From: Litorimonas sp964610115
Lineage (GTDB): Bacteria; Pseudomonadota; Alphaproteobacteria; Caulobacterales; Maricaulaceae
Direction of reading: 5' to 3'
Assembly: GCA_964610115.1 (NCBI GenBank)
Contig: CAZSUW010000035.1
Location: 1-25,492 of the forward strand
Length of the DNA stretch: 25,492 nucleotides
The notes beneath the pieces were generated by a model. The model saw only the letters and a program-made list of their open reading frames with translations, was not told where the DNA came from and made no database searches. The position numbers and the translations under genes were made by a program. This document shows, piece by piece, positions 1 through 7,220 of this stretch; positions within the stretch are counted from its first letter, which is position 1; every line of letters starts with the position of its first letter.

Positions 1-165
1 GATCGCGGCGGTGATACGGCCCCAAGGGGGATTGTCATTTGCGGCTTTCGGGGCGGCTTCAGGCGTGCTATTTTCAGTGGCCGCCAGAATATGGTCCGCC
101 AGATCGGTACGGGGGGCGGGAACGTCACTGCGTTCAAAGAGGGTGTGTAGATCATCCTTAGACAT
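1..165 (-). CDS. Probable anti-sigma factor, N-terminal part only
   Basis: The frame starts with ATG at 165 and runs off the left edge, leaving 55 residues beginning MSKDDLHTLFERSD and ending in WGRITAAI. The start overlaps the 3' end of the upstream ECF sigma gene by 8 bp, which suggests translational coupling. The visible part is polar, acidic and has no membrane segment or zinc-binding Cys/His cluster; the segment that would show family membership lies outside the window. A cognate anti-sigma factor is the usual product of a gene translationally coupled downstream of an ECF sigma gene, so the assignment is by context only. It could equally be an unrelated regulatory or membrane protein. 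Confidence 0.5.
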   Translation of the reverse strand, partial: MSKDDLHTLFERSDVPAPRTDLADHILAATENSTPEAAPKAANDNPPWGRITAAI

Positions 166-706
166 GGTCGCTCACTTTCTCTTTTAAGGCCTTTCTGGCG
201 CGAACCAGAAGGGATTCATAGGCCTTCTCGCTCATCTCCATGATCAATGCGGCCTCTCTTTGGGGCAGGGCCTGATCATAGCACAGCGACAGGGCGGTGC
301 GTTGCTTATCCGGCATCGACATCATCGCCGTTTGCAGCGCGTCCCAGCGTTGACGGGTCTCAATCAGGCTCAGCGCGCCGGGGCGCTCATCTGTGGGCTC
401 CAGCATCTCGCCGGGCAGTGAGGGTCGTTTCTTGCGCAGGCGGTCATAACAGGCATTGGTCGCCACGCGGCAGAGCCATGTGGAAAGTTTCGCTTTGCCT
501 TCCTGCCAATCGGGCGCGGCTTTCCACAGTTTTAAGAACGCCTCTTGCGCCACATCTTCGGCCTCAAACTCGTCACCCAGCAGGCGGTAAGCCAGACGAT
601 GGACGGTTTCCAAACGCCGTTGCATGAGCGTCTTAAAGGTGCGTTGATCCCCCCGACGTAAAGCCGGGAGGAGGTCGCTATCCGGGTCTGTGACTTTAGC
701 CAGCAC
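158..706 (-). CDS. ECF-subfamily RNA polymerase sigma-70 factor
   Basis: The 182-residue product has the compact two-domain form of an ECF sigma factor, which directs RNA polymerase to a small stress or envelope regulon. Region 2 lies at about residues 20-92, with the core motif DVAQEAFLKLWK and a following STWLCRVATNACYDRLR segment for -10 recognition. Region 4 lies at about 118-175, with MPDKQRTALSLCY and a helix-turn-helix for -35 contact. The only in-frame start near the expected N-terminus is GTG at 706, and no good Shine-Dalgarno precedes it, so the start is somewhat uncertain. It begins 23 bp after the EF-hand gene stop and overlaps the next gene by 8 bp, so all three look co-transcribed. 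I cannot assign an ECF group. Confidence 0.92.
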   Translation of the reverse strand: MLAKVTDPDSDLLPALRRGDQRTFKTLMQRRLETVHRLAYRLLGDEFEAEDVAQEAFLKLWKAAPDWQEGKAKLSTWLCRVATNACYDRLRKKRPSLPGEMLEPTDERPGALSLIETRQRWDALQTAMMSMPDKQRTALSLCYDQALPQREAALIMEMSEKAYESLLVRARKALKEKVSDHV

Positions 707-729
707 GATGAGGGGTGAACATCGTTGGG

Positions 730-1398
730 CTAGCGGCCAAACCGGCGACGTTTTTTCTTGCGCTTGCGGCCCTCGCCTTGGGTCAATACGCCGTCACCAT
801 TGGCGTCGAGGCGATCGAAGAGCATTTCCGCGCCGGCGCGATATTCCTGCGCATTAATTTGTCCGTCGCCATCCGCGTCAAGTTTCGGGCCTTTACGGCC
901 TTTTTGACCACCGCGACGCCCCTCTGGACCGCCTTGGGCCCGATCACCAGCTTGGGCACGGCGTTCCGCGCGCTTGGCGCGCATGGCGTCCCGGGCGGCC
1001 GCGCGTTCCGCGTCAGAGACTTGGCCGTCACCATTCGTGTCGACGCGCTCCATCATGCGGGCGCGGCGCTCTTCGCGTTTCGCGTCCCGTTTTGCATCAC
1101 CGGCCTCGCGGGCGGCGCGCATTTCCGCTTCAGAGACAAAACCATCTCCGTTTGAATCAGCGCGCTGAAAGCGTTCTAGCGCGCGTTCATCGGCTTTGGC
1201 TTCGCCCAAAGCGCGGCGTTCTTCTTTCGTGATAAAGCCATCGAAATTCGTGTCGGCAGCGGCGAAGCGGGCATCGCTAGCCGCCATAAATTCGGCGCGT
1301 GTGACTTGGCCGTCTTGGTTTAGATCAGCCGCCGGACCCGCCGCGATCAAGCCTGTGGCGCCCAGCAAGACCAAAGATAAAGTTATAGACCGTCGCAT
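730..1398 (-). CDS. Secreted EF-hand calcium-binding protein with six loops
   Basis: A start at ATG 1398 is preferred over the longer frame because AGGAGA lies just upstream and the product then opens with a signal peptide (MRRSITLSLVLLGATGLIAA). The 222-residue protein has six EF-hand-type loops starting near D25, D49, D81, D120, D174 and D198, each with a DxNxDG or DxDxDG core followed by a conserved acidic residue. They look like three pairs separated by Arg/Lys/Ala-rich linkers. The C-terminus is extremely basic (KRKKKRRR). The family binds calcium in the periplasm or outside the cell. It is the first gene of an apparent operon with an ECF sigma factor, so a sensory or target role is possible, but that is inference. 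Confidence 0.9.
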   Translation of the reverse strand: MRRSITLSLVLLGATGLIAAGPAADLNQDGQVTRAEFMAASDARFAAADTNFDGFITKEERRALGEAKADERALERFQRADSNGDGFVSEAEMRAAREAGDAKRDAKREERRARMMERVDTNGDGQVSDAERAAARDAMRAKRAERRAQAGDRAQGGPEGRRGGQKGRKGPKLDADGDGQINAQEYRAGAEMLFDRLDANGDGVLTQGEGRKRKKKRRRFGR

Positions 1399-1481
1399 GT
1401 CGTGTCTCCTGTATAAGTGTTTCCATACACTCAAACGGGGGTCACGGCTATTTCCTGCAAAGTTTTTTGTTTGTTCGGATT

Positions 1482-2195
1482 TTACGCTGTCGCGCTTTGT
1501 GTATCGGGGCCGTCACAGAGCTGGCGCAGGCGTTCCAGACCCGCCTCTGGCAGGCCCGCATCCAAAGCATGACCCGCATAGGCAGGCGGCGCGCCGAGGT
1601 GATCCCGGACGACATCCCGCAGCATAATGGCGGTTTCAACAGAATCGTCCAGCGGGCCTGTTGAGAGCATAAGTGGGTCGAACCGATTCTGGCGGCGACG
1701 CACGGCTTCAATCGCCCAATAGGCGCGCATGAACCCATCGCGGCGCGTATCATAGCCCAGCAGGCACGTATCCGCGCCAGCAGCGAGTCGGACTTGCGCT
1801 GGGGTCAAGCCAATCGGTCCAACACAAAAGACCCAATCATAAGACAGAGACAAACCCGCAAGTGTGCCAAGGGCATCGGCAAGGCCGTCCGGGCTTAAAA
1901 CCGTGGCGCTGAAATGTTCATTGGCGGTGACGAAAAGCGCGTCGCGAAGCGCGCATCGGCCGGCCAGGTGATCATCCATGGTGCGAGAATAAAGCACACC
2001 AGCGCGTTCCATCAGCGCCCCGTCTGTGCCGTCCAGCAGCAAGACTGTCTCTCCGCGGCTAGCGGCTTTCCGGGCCAAGCGGAGTGTCGCGCCGAGGAGT
2101 TGTGACTGACAAGACGGGTCTTGCGCGGCATTCAGCACGCCGATCAAACGTCCGGCAGGCTGATAGGCCATAGCGGTCTGGGCATGTGCCGACAT
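1482..2195 (-). CDS. MinD/FlhG-like protein lacking Walker A (probable pseudo-ATPase)
   Basis: ATG at 2195 is preferred to the GTG two codons upstream because GAGG sits about 6 nt before it. The 237-residue product follows the ParA/MinD/FlhG layout: a first strand (RLIGVLNAA), a helix, VLLLDGTDG at about 51-59 in the place of the family's VLLLDAD segment, a TMDDHLAGRCALRDAL segment like the one after it in FlhG proteins, YDWVFCVGPIG where switch II should be, and an EAVRRRQNRF segment near the end. The deviant Walker A motif KGGxGKT is absent (AAQDPSCQSQ occupies that place), and the DTxxG switch II is also changed. Nucleotide hydrolysis is therefore unlikely. FlhG proteins control flagellar number and placement; whether this one does is not shown by the neighbours. 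Confidence 0.6.
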   Translation of the reverse strand: MSAHAQTAMAYQPAGRLIGVLNAAQDPSCQSQLLGATLRLARKAASRGETVLLLDGTDGALMERAGVLYSRTMDDHLAGRCALRDALFVTANEHFSATVLSPDGLADALGTLAGLSLSYDWVFCVGPIGLTPAQVRLAAGADTCLLGYDTRRDGFMRAYWAIEAVRRRQNRFDPLMLSTGPLDDSVETAIMLRDVVRDHLGAPPAYAGHALDAGLPEAGLERLRQLCDGPDTQSATA

Positions 2196-2361
2196 GTTCA
2201 CCTCTTCACCTAAGGCAGACCTCTGTCGGGTCCACTCTTAGGATAGGGCCATAGCGCATGCACACTAAGGCCCCGTTAGGAGGCGTGGTTAAATAGAGTT
2301 AGGGTTTGGCGATCCCGTTAAGGTCTCGCCAATTAAATGCGGGCCAATCAAAGGCTGCCCG

Positions 2362-2416
2362 ATCGGATTGACCAGACCTTTAACTTACGGCGCTTAGCCT
2401 TCTGGCGTAACCCCGC
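2362..2416 (+). repeat. 55-bp direct repeat, left copy at scaffold gap
   Basis: This segment is identical to 2517-2571 and ends exactly where the run of Ns starts. It includes a copy of the last codons and stop of the lipoprotein gene, which is what an unmerged overlap between two contig ends would look like. Confidence 0.95.
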
Positions 2417-2516
2417 NNNNNNNNNNNNNNNNNNNNNNNNNNNNNNNNNNNNNNNNNNNNNNNNNNNNNNNNNNNNNNNNNNNNNNNNNNNNNNNNNNNN
2501 NNNNNNNNNNNNNNNN
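2417..2516. other. Assembly gap of 100 N
   Basis: There are exactly 100 undetermined bases, the conventional filler for a gap of unknown size. Both edges carry the same 55 bp, so the real distance may be zero or negative. Confidence 0.99.
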
Positions 2517-2571
2517 ATCGGATTGACCAGACCTTTAACTTACGGCGCTTAGCCTTCTGGCGTAACCCCGC
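2517..2571 (+). repeat. 55-bp direct repeat, right copy at scaffold gap
   Basis: This copy starts at the first base after the Ns and runs into the 3' end of the LppC-type lipoprotein gene, including its stop codon. It ends inside a GC palindrome (CCCCGCGCGGGG) that might have helped to break the assembly. Confidence 0.95.
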
Positions 2572-3928
2572 GCGGGGCGGGGTCTTCCAGGCGGAAACTG
2601 CCATTTTGGATGCGATAGACAGCCAGTCCCCGTTCGGGTCGGCCATCCGGCCCAAAGCGTAAGAAACCATCTGCCCCGTAAAAGCCATCTGGGGCTTCAA
2701 GACGTTGGGCGCGATCTTTCGGATCACCTGTTGCGACATAGGCGCCGATGGCAACCGCATCAAAGGCGAGGGTGGACAGGGCGCTGGGCGCTTCGCCATA
2801 AGCGCGTTCATAGCTTTCGGCGAAGCGGGCGCTGGCGTCTTTGTCGGCTGTGGCGAAAATCCCGTTACCCAGAGCGGGCTCGCGGACGATCTCTTCATCA
2901 TTCCAGCGTGAGGTGCCGAGAAATTGGACGCGGGCAGGATCGACGCCATTAAAAGGCAAGAGCGGCGCAAGGGAACGCAAAGCCGTGCCGCCTTCGGGCA
3001 GCATAATGGCTTCAAAGGCCGACGGGGTCAGACCGCCATTTTCACGCGCTTTGAGTTCTTCCGCGCGGTAATATTCCGCCAGTCGCTGTGCCGGGGCCTG
3101 CATGACGCCAATATCATTGCCTTGATATGTCTCTGACGCGGTGATCTGCCCGCCAACCCTTTGCACGGCCGCCGCATAAGCGGCGCGGACACGACGCCCA
3201 TAAGCATCATCCGGGCCAAGATAGGCAAAGCGGGTTACGCCTTGGCTGGCGGCGTGTCGGACAACGCGCTCGACTTCCATTTCAGGCGGAAAGGACAGCA
3301 AATATGTGCCATTACCGGCGGCGCGTTGGTCATTTGAAAAGCTGATCACGGGTGTACTGCTGCGGCGCGCTTCAGACGCGGCAGCGCGGCTATTGCTGCC
3401 AATAATCGGACCCAGAATCACATCCGCCCCTTGGGCAAGTGCCGCGCGGGCGGCGGAGCGCGCGCCGTCTTGCGTGCCCTTTGTATCCAGCGCGATCAGG
3501 ACGACATCGGCCTCTGCGCGTTCAAAAACCGCTAATTCCGCAGCTTGGAACATGGCATTGGCTTCTTCGCGCAGTCGCGTGCGATTGGTCGAAAAGGGAA
3601 GCAGAAGCGCTAATCGCTTAACTTCGCGGCCACGCATATGCGGCGGCGTCAACCCGTCCCGGTCATAAACGTAAGGCGCCTCTGTGACAGGCGGCTCGGG
3701 GCTTTCATCGATGGGTGTCTCGACGATCTCTTCTGCTGGGATTTCTGGCTCTGTACCGGTCGGCGTTGACGGTTGCGGGTCAACCGGACGCTCAATAATA
3801 GGCCCCGTCGGACGTGGCGGCTCGACAGGAACTGTTGTGCAGGCGCTTAGGATCAAAGCGGCGATACTCGCGCTCAGGCCCGTAAGAGTACGCTTGGCAA
3901 AGCAGGATAGCTCACGCATAGACGTCAT
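2549..3928 (-). CDS. LppC/LpoA-type lipoprotein, penicillin-binding protein activator
   Basis: The product is 459 residues from ATG 3928, with GGGAG just upstream; ATG 3919 is an alternative. It opens with a lipoprotein signal ending in the lipobox LSAC (Cys30), then a Pro/Glu/Thr-rich linker to about residue 90. The rest is a type-1 periplasmic-binding fold (VKRLALLLPFS, then ADVILGPIIGS and TPVISFSND), as in the C-terminal domain of LpoA. E. coli LpoA stimulates the class A synthase PBP1A from the outer membrane and also has an N-terminal TPR domain, which is missing here. Divergence from rsmI with yraN behind it matches the E. coli arrangement. Activation of a peptidoglycan synthase is inferred from the family. 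The 3' end lies against the scaffold gap but looks complete. Confidence 0.88.
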   Translation of the reverse strand: MTSMRELSCFAKRTLTGLSASIAALILSACTTVPVEPPRPTGPIIERPVDPQPSTPTGTEPEIPAEEIVETPIDESPEPPVTEAPYVYDRDGLTPPHMRGREVKRLALLLPFSTNRTRLREEANAMFQAAELAVFERAEADVVLIALDTKGTQDGARSAARAALAQGADVILGPIIGSNSRAAASEARRSSTPVISFSNDQRAAGNGTYLLSFPPEMEVERVVRHAASQGVTRFAYLGPDDAYGRRVRAAYAAAVQRVGGQITASETYQGNDIGVMQAPAQRLAEYYRAEELKARENGGLTPSAFEAIMLPEGGTALRSLAPLLPFNGVDPARVQFLGTSRWNDEEIVREPALGNGIFATADKDASARFAESYERAYGEAPSALSTLAFDAVAIGAYVATGDPKDRAQRLEAPDGFYGADGFLRFGPDGRPERGLAVYRIQNGSFRLEDPAPRGVTPEG

Positions 3929-3947
3929 AGTCTCCCATCTACCGAAC

Positions 3948-4889
3948 ATGTTGAAAGGTCCGGTCATTCCTACACGCCCTACAAGCGAGCCGGACGCTCT
4001 GCAATACGCGTCTGACGAGATTACTGCAAAGGACGATCTTGCAGCCCCGTCCAATATCCAACTTGAACCGGGTCTGTATATTGTTGCAACGCCGATCGGA
4101 AATTTGCGGGATATTACCCTGCGGGCGCTGGATGTCTTGCGTGCCGCCGACATGGTTCTGGCCGAAGACACGCGCGTCACGGGCAAATTATTAGCAGCAT
4201 ATGGCATAGAGGCCAGCTTGAGCGCCTATCATGACCATAATGCGGCAAAGCGCGTGTCCGCTATCGTCAAACGCCTACGCAAGGGCGAAACGATTGCACT
4301 GGTTTCCGATGCCGGGACGCCCATGGTGTCTGATCCCGGCTTTCGGCTGGTGCGCGCCGCGATTGACGCGGATATTGCTGTTTTTCCCGTGCCCGGCGCG
4401 AGTAGCGTGCTAAGCGCCCTCGTCAAATCGGGTCTGCCCAGTGATCGCTTTCACTTTGCCGGATTTTTACCGCGCACAACATCCCACCGTGCGCGCATGA
4501 TTGACAGCTTGCGCCAAGTGCCGGCGACACTGCTCTTATTCGAAGCCGGATCGCGCATTGAGGCGACGTTGAAGGCTTTGGCGAAGGGCTTAGGGGATCG
4601 ACAGGCTGTTTTGGCCCGCGAATTGACCAAGACCTTTGAAGAAGCCCGACGAGGATCGTTATTGGATCTGGCTCGGGGCGTCGTGGACGACCCGCCGCGC
4701 GGGGAAATCGTGCTGATTATTGCCCCGCCAGAGGACGAGCGCTGGAGCGGGGATATGGCCCGCGATGCGCTGCGCGACCGTCTGACGGAAATGAAGTTGA
4801 AAGCGGCTTGCGCGGAAGTGGCCGAAGTGTCGGGCTGGAGCAAGCGAGAGCTCTATGCCCTCGGCTTGTCCTTGAAGATAGAGACATAA
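3948..4889 (+). CDS. rsmI: 16S rRNA (cytidine(1402)-2'-O)-methyltransferase RsmI
   Basis: The 313-residue product carries the RsmI signature blocks in order: GLYIVATPIGNLRDIT (42-57), EDTR (73-76), YHDHN (94-98), LVSDAGTPMVSDPG (118-131), PGASSVLSAL, the AGFLPR block near 171-176, and ELTKTFEE. RsmI uses S-adenosylmethionine to 2'-O-methylate C1402 in the decoding centre of 16S rRNA. ATG 3948 leaves a non-conserved leader of about 40 residues and lacks a clear Shine-Dalgarno, so the true start may be a little further in; the much longer upstream frame is antisense to the lipoprotein gene and was discarded. Only 19 bp separate the two divergent starts. The stop lies 2 bp before the yraN start, so the two genes are probably one transcript. 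Confidence 0.95.
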   Translation: MLKGPVIPTRPTSEPDALQYASDEITAKDDLAAPSNIQLEPGLYIVATPIGNLRDITLRALDVLRAADMVLAEDTRVTGKLLAAYGIEASLSAYHDHNAAKRVSAIVKRLRKGETIALVSDAGTPMVSDPGFRLVRAAIDADIAVFPVPGASSVLSALVKSGLPSDRFHFAGFLPRTTSHRARMIDSLRQVPATLLLFEAGSRIEATLKALAKGLGDRQAVLARELTKTFEEARRGSLLDLARGVVDDPPRGEIVLIIAPPEDERWSGDMARDALRDRLTEMKLKAACAEVAEVSGWSKRELYALGLSLKIET

Positions 4890-4891
4890 GC

Positions 4892-5260
4892 TTGGGCCGC
4901 ACACGCCAACAGGCCGAGAAAGCCGGGCGCCGCGCGGAAACATGTGTGGCGATCTGGCTAACCTTGCGGGGCTACCGTGTTTTGGCCCGGCGCTACAAAG
5001 TCCGCGCGGGAGAAATTGACCTGATCGTCCGTCGGGGCAAAGTCCTTGCCTTCATAGAGGTCAAGCAACGCGCCAAGGCCGCCCACGCCGTTGATCCCGT
5101 CACGGCGCGGTCCGAAGAACGCATTATTCGGGCGGGTGAGGCATGGCTTGCGGCCCATCCGTCTTTTGTGCGTGAGGGCTATTCTCTGCGCTATGACGTC
5201 ATCAGTGTGATCGGTTCATGGCGGATAATTCACCAAAAGGACGTGTTTCGCGGCTGGTAA
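4892..5260 (+). CDS. yraN: YraN family (UPF0102) endonuclease-like protein
   Basis: From TTG 4892 the product has 122 residues, the usual length of this family. The longer open frame would overlap rsmI by some 80 bp and adds no conserved sequence, so the TTG start 2 nt after the rsmI stop was chosen. The core is RAGEIDLIVRRGKVLAFIEVK (in two parts: E41 and D43, then E56 and K58), which is the (E)xD...ExK metal site of restriction-endonuclease-like folds. Later conserved pieces are the segment with R-RI-RA near residues 78-84 and LRYDVISV. The molecular function of YraN remains poorly defined. Its place after rsmI is conserved in many Proteobacteria. Confidence 0.9.
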   Translation: MGRTRQQAEKAGRRAETCVAIWLTLRGYRVLARRYKVRAGEIDLIVRRGKVLAFIEVKQRAKAAHAVDPVTARSEERIIRAGEAWLAAHPSFVREGYSLRYDVISVIGSWRIIHQKDVFRGW

Positions 5261-5262
5261 TG

Positions 5263-5277
5263 TTAACGCCGTGTTGA
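5263..5277 (+). promoter_or_regulatory. Possible CtrA-like box upstream of the BON lipoprotein gene
   Basis: The sequence TTAACGCCGTGTTGA fits the CtrA pattern TTAA-N7-TTAA with one mismatch, and ends 24 bp before the start codon. CtrA control is plausible only if this is a Caulobacter-like lineage, and one near match in a short region is weak evidence. Confidence 0.3.
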
Positions 5278-5301
5278 CCCTGTTCCGTCACACTTGCGCC
5301 T

Positions 5302-6132
5302 ATGAAACAGGCTCTGACACTTCTTCTTTCTGCTGCCATGCTCTCGGGTTGCGCTGTCGCAACGGCCGGTGTTGCTAAGAATGACGAACGAAGTTTCGTC
5401 CGTTCGCTCAATGATGTGAATGCGGGACGCGCGATCGAAGCGCGCCTGAAACGCGCCTATGATTACTCTCTGGGCGGGGTGGATGTTGATGTTGCCGAAG
5501 GCGTTGTCGTGCTGTCTGGTAATGTCCCGCGTCAGGAAGACCGGATCGAAGCGGCCCGTATTGCATGGTCCGCGCCGCAGATCGAACAGGTCGGAAACGA
5601 GGTTATGGTCAAGGATAAGCAGGGCTTTGTTCGAAGTGCCAAAGACGGTATCCTTGAAAAATCCGTCCGCGCGCGCCTCGTCGCGGACAAATATGTAAAA
5701 GGCCGTAACTTCAACGTCGAAACCCATGACGGGATTGTCTACCTGCTCGGTGTGGCGCGCACTCAGGCCGAACTTGAGCGCGCAGCTCGGATTGCGAGCC
5801 TCACGCGTGGCACGCGCGAAGTGATTTCCTATGCCCGTATTGCGGACCTGCCGATTGAACGTCAGGTAGAGCTAAGCCAGCAATTTGGCGGCGCGCCTAT
5901 TCAGCGTGATTTACCTGATTTTGTGACCTCTGCCCCGCTGCCGCAGCAGGACAGTACGGCTATTCCGGCGCCCATGCGCAGCGCGCCTATGGATGTCCCT
6001 ATCCCGTATAGCACGCCGCAAGTACCGTCGCAGCCGTTTGAGTTAGGGGAAAACCTTGCGCCTTCAGATCCCAATAGCGCGCCTTACTATGTTGATCCCG
6101 AAACAGGCGAGCAGATTCCCGTTAAGTGGTGA
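5302..6132 (+). CDS. Lipoprotein with two BON domains (DolP/YraP-like)
   Basis: The 276-residue protein begins with a lipoprotein signal and lipobox LSGC (Cys17). Two BON domains follow, at about 40-105 (containing YSLGGVDVDVAEGVVVLSGNV) and 115-185 (containing FNVETHDGIVYLLGVA). The last 80 residues are a Pro/Ser-rich, low-complexity tail ending ETGEQIPVKW, which is longer than in E. coli DolP. DolP-type proteins bind anionic phospholipid and support outer-membrane integrity; that role is inferred here from the domains, lipidation and position. E. coli has the same neighbourhood (lpoA, rsmI, yraN, dolP), with diaA missing in this window. The gap to yraN is 41 bp and may hold its own promoter. 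Confidence 0.9.
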   Translation: MKQALTLLLSAAMLSGCAVATAGVAKNDERSFVRSLNDVNAGRAIEARLKRAYDYSLGGVDVDVAEGVVVLSGNVPRQEDRIEAARIAWSAPQIEQVGNEVMVKDKQGFVRSAKDGILEKSVRARLVADKYVKGRNFNVETHDGIVYLLGVARTQAELERAARIASLTRGTREVISYARIADLPIERQVELSQQFGGAPIQRDLPDFVTSAPLPQQDSTAIPAPMRSAPMDVPIPYSTPQVPSQPFELGENLAPSDPNSAPYYVDPETGEQIPVKW

Positions 6133-6219
6133 TCCCGCGCCAGTCTATCTGGCCGAGGTCTGAAACCAATCGCAGAAAAACAGTGGTGAGGCGCGGGTAA
6201 AGCGCTTATGTAAGCACAC

Positions 6220-7182
6220 GTGAACAAACCCCTCTCATTTCTTGAGTCGCTCTCAGGCTCTTTACAAGATGCCTGGTCTGATCAGATGCGCAAGCTGACG
6301 CCGGACGACGACTTTCTTGACAAATTTCAAGACAATTTCCGTTCCGCCACACGGCGCTTTGATGCGCCGGGCCCGGAAATGCGTCACACGGACGAATTTC
6401 TGATCGACGGCGTGAAAGTCCAATATTTCGTGCCCTTTGGTCCGATCGCCGACATTGGCCCAACCCTGATCTATGTGCATGGCGGCGGGTTTGTAACCTG
6501 TGATACTGGGACCCATGAAGGGATTATCCGGCGGCTGGCCAATGCTTCGCTCTGCCGGGTGGTCTCTGTCGATTATCGTCTGGCACCAGAGCATCCCTTT
6601 CCAGCGGCGGTCGAAGATGTGGATACGGTCTTGCAATGGGCTTTATCCGGCCGGGGCGGCACGCGGGGTGTGTGCAAGGATAATGTCGCGATTGGCGGCG
6701 ATAGTGCGGGCGGGAACCTGGCCGCCTATGCCGCGCAGAAATACCGCAACCAATTACGCGCGCAGCTCTTACTCTACCCACTAATGCAGCTCGTCGATGC
6801 CAAGCCGCCCAATCCGGGACCGCAAGATTGGCTACAAATCGGCACGGTCGCGCTGAAATATATTCAAGAAAACTATGTAGCGGGCGCAGACCCACATGAT
6901 CCGCGCGTGTCGCCCTTGTTTGAAACGGACCTGAAGGGCCTGCCGCCCGCTTGGGTGCTTACCTGTGGGCTCGACCCCCTGCGCGATGAAGGCAAGGCCT
7001 ATGCCGAAAATATGCGCGCTCAAGGCGTGAGCGTGGTTCACCGCTATGAAAAGACCATGCCGCATGGCTTCCTCAACTTCGCCAAAGCCTTTCCAAAAGC
7101 CGGAACTATCCCCTTGGAAGCGGGCGAGTTTCTACGCCAGCAATTCCCGGATCACATCGATCTGAGCAAAGCGCCCCAATAG
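6220..7182 (+). CDS. Alpha/beta hydrolase, HSL-type esterase/lipase
   Basis: The 320-residue product has the hallmarks of the hormone-sensitive-lipase family: the oxyanion motif HGGG at 87-90, the strand VVSVDYRLAPEHPFPAA, and the nucleophile elbow GGDSAGGN with Ser162. The other triad members fit Asp252 (GLDPLRDEG) and His282 (MPHGF). Such enzymes hydrolyse short- to medium-chain esters, are usually cytoplasmic, and have broad substrate range. The start is GTG 6220 with a poor Shine-Dalgarno; Met23 is an alternative. A short palindrome (GCTTA-TG-TAAGC, 6204-6215) immediately precedes the start and could be an operator, but nothing else supports that. No neighbour indicates the physiological substrate. 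Confidence 0.92.
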   Translation: MNKPLSFLESLSGSLQDAWSDQMRKLTPDDDFLDKFQDNFRSATRRFDAPGPEMRHTDEFLIDGVKVQYFVPFGPIADIGPTLIYVHGGGFVTCDTGTHEGIIRRLANASLCRVVSVDYRLAPEHPFPAAVEDVDTVLQWALSGRGGTRGVCKDNVAIGGDSAGGNLAAYAAQKYRNQLRAQLLLYPLMQLVDAKPPNPGPQDWLQIGTVALKYIQENYVAGADPHDPRVSPLFETDLKGLPPAWVLTCGLDPLRDEGKAYAENMRAQGVSVVHRYEKTMPHGFLNFAKAFPKAGTIPLEAGEFLRQQFPDHIDLSKAPQ

Positions 7183-7220
7183 ACGCGCGCTTTTCGTGCT
7201 TGGGCCGTATCTAGGCGCGT

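Larger units (their letters stand above)
2202..2548. other. Intergenic region with scaffold gap
   Basis: No credible gene lies in this stretch, which includes 100 undetermined bases. The part next to 2195 should carry the promoter of the MinD-like gene. It contains several TTAA/TTAG-type words around 2270-2335, but none with the exact spacing of a known operator. I see no hairpin with a T-tract that would terminate the lipoprotein gene entering from the right. Confidence 0.6.

Noticed and set aside
730..1155. Open frames on the plus strand opposite the EF-hand gene
   Set aside because: They arise from the GC-rich EF-hand codons on the other strand and lack a ribosome site or recognisable family.
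1440..1475. GGAA...CGTT pattern upstream of the EF-hand gene as an ECF or EcfG promoter
   Set aside because: The spacing between the GGAA and CGTT words is about 13 bp, too short for the known GGAAC-N16/17-CGTT promoters.
3684..3947. Long in-frame N-terminal extension of rsmI
   Set aside because: It runs antisense over the conserved lipoprotein gene, has low-complexity Gly/Ser sequence and lacks any family match; the methyltransferase core starts well after 3948.
6134..6196. 8-bp inverted repeat (CCCGCGCC / GGCGCGGG) as a terminator of the BON gene
   Set aside because: The arms are nearly 50 nt apart and no T-tract follows, so it is not a usable terminator and could be chance in GC-rich DNA.
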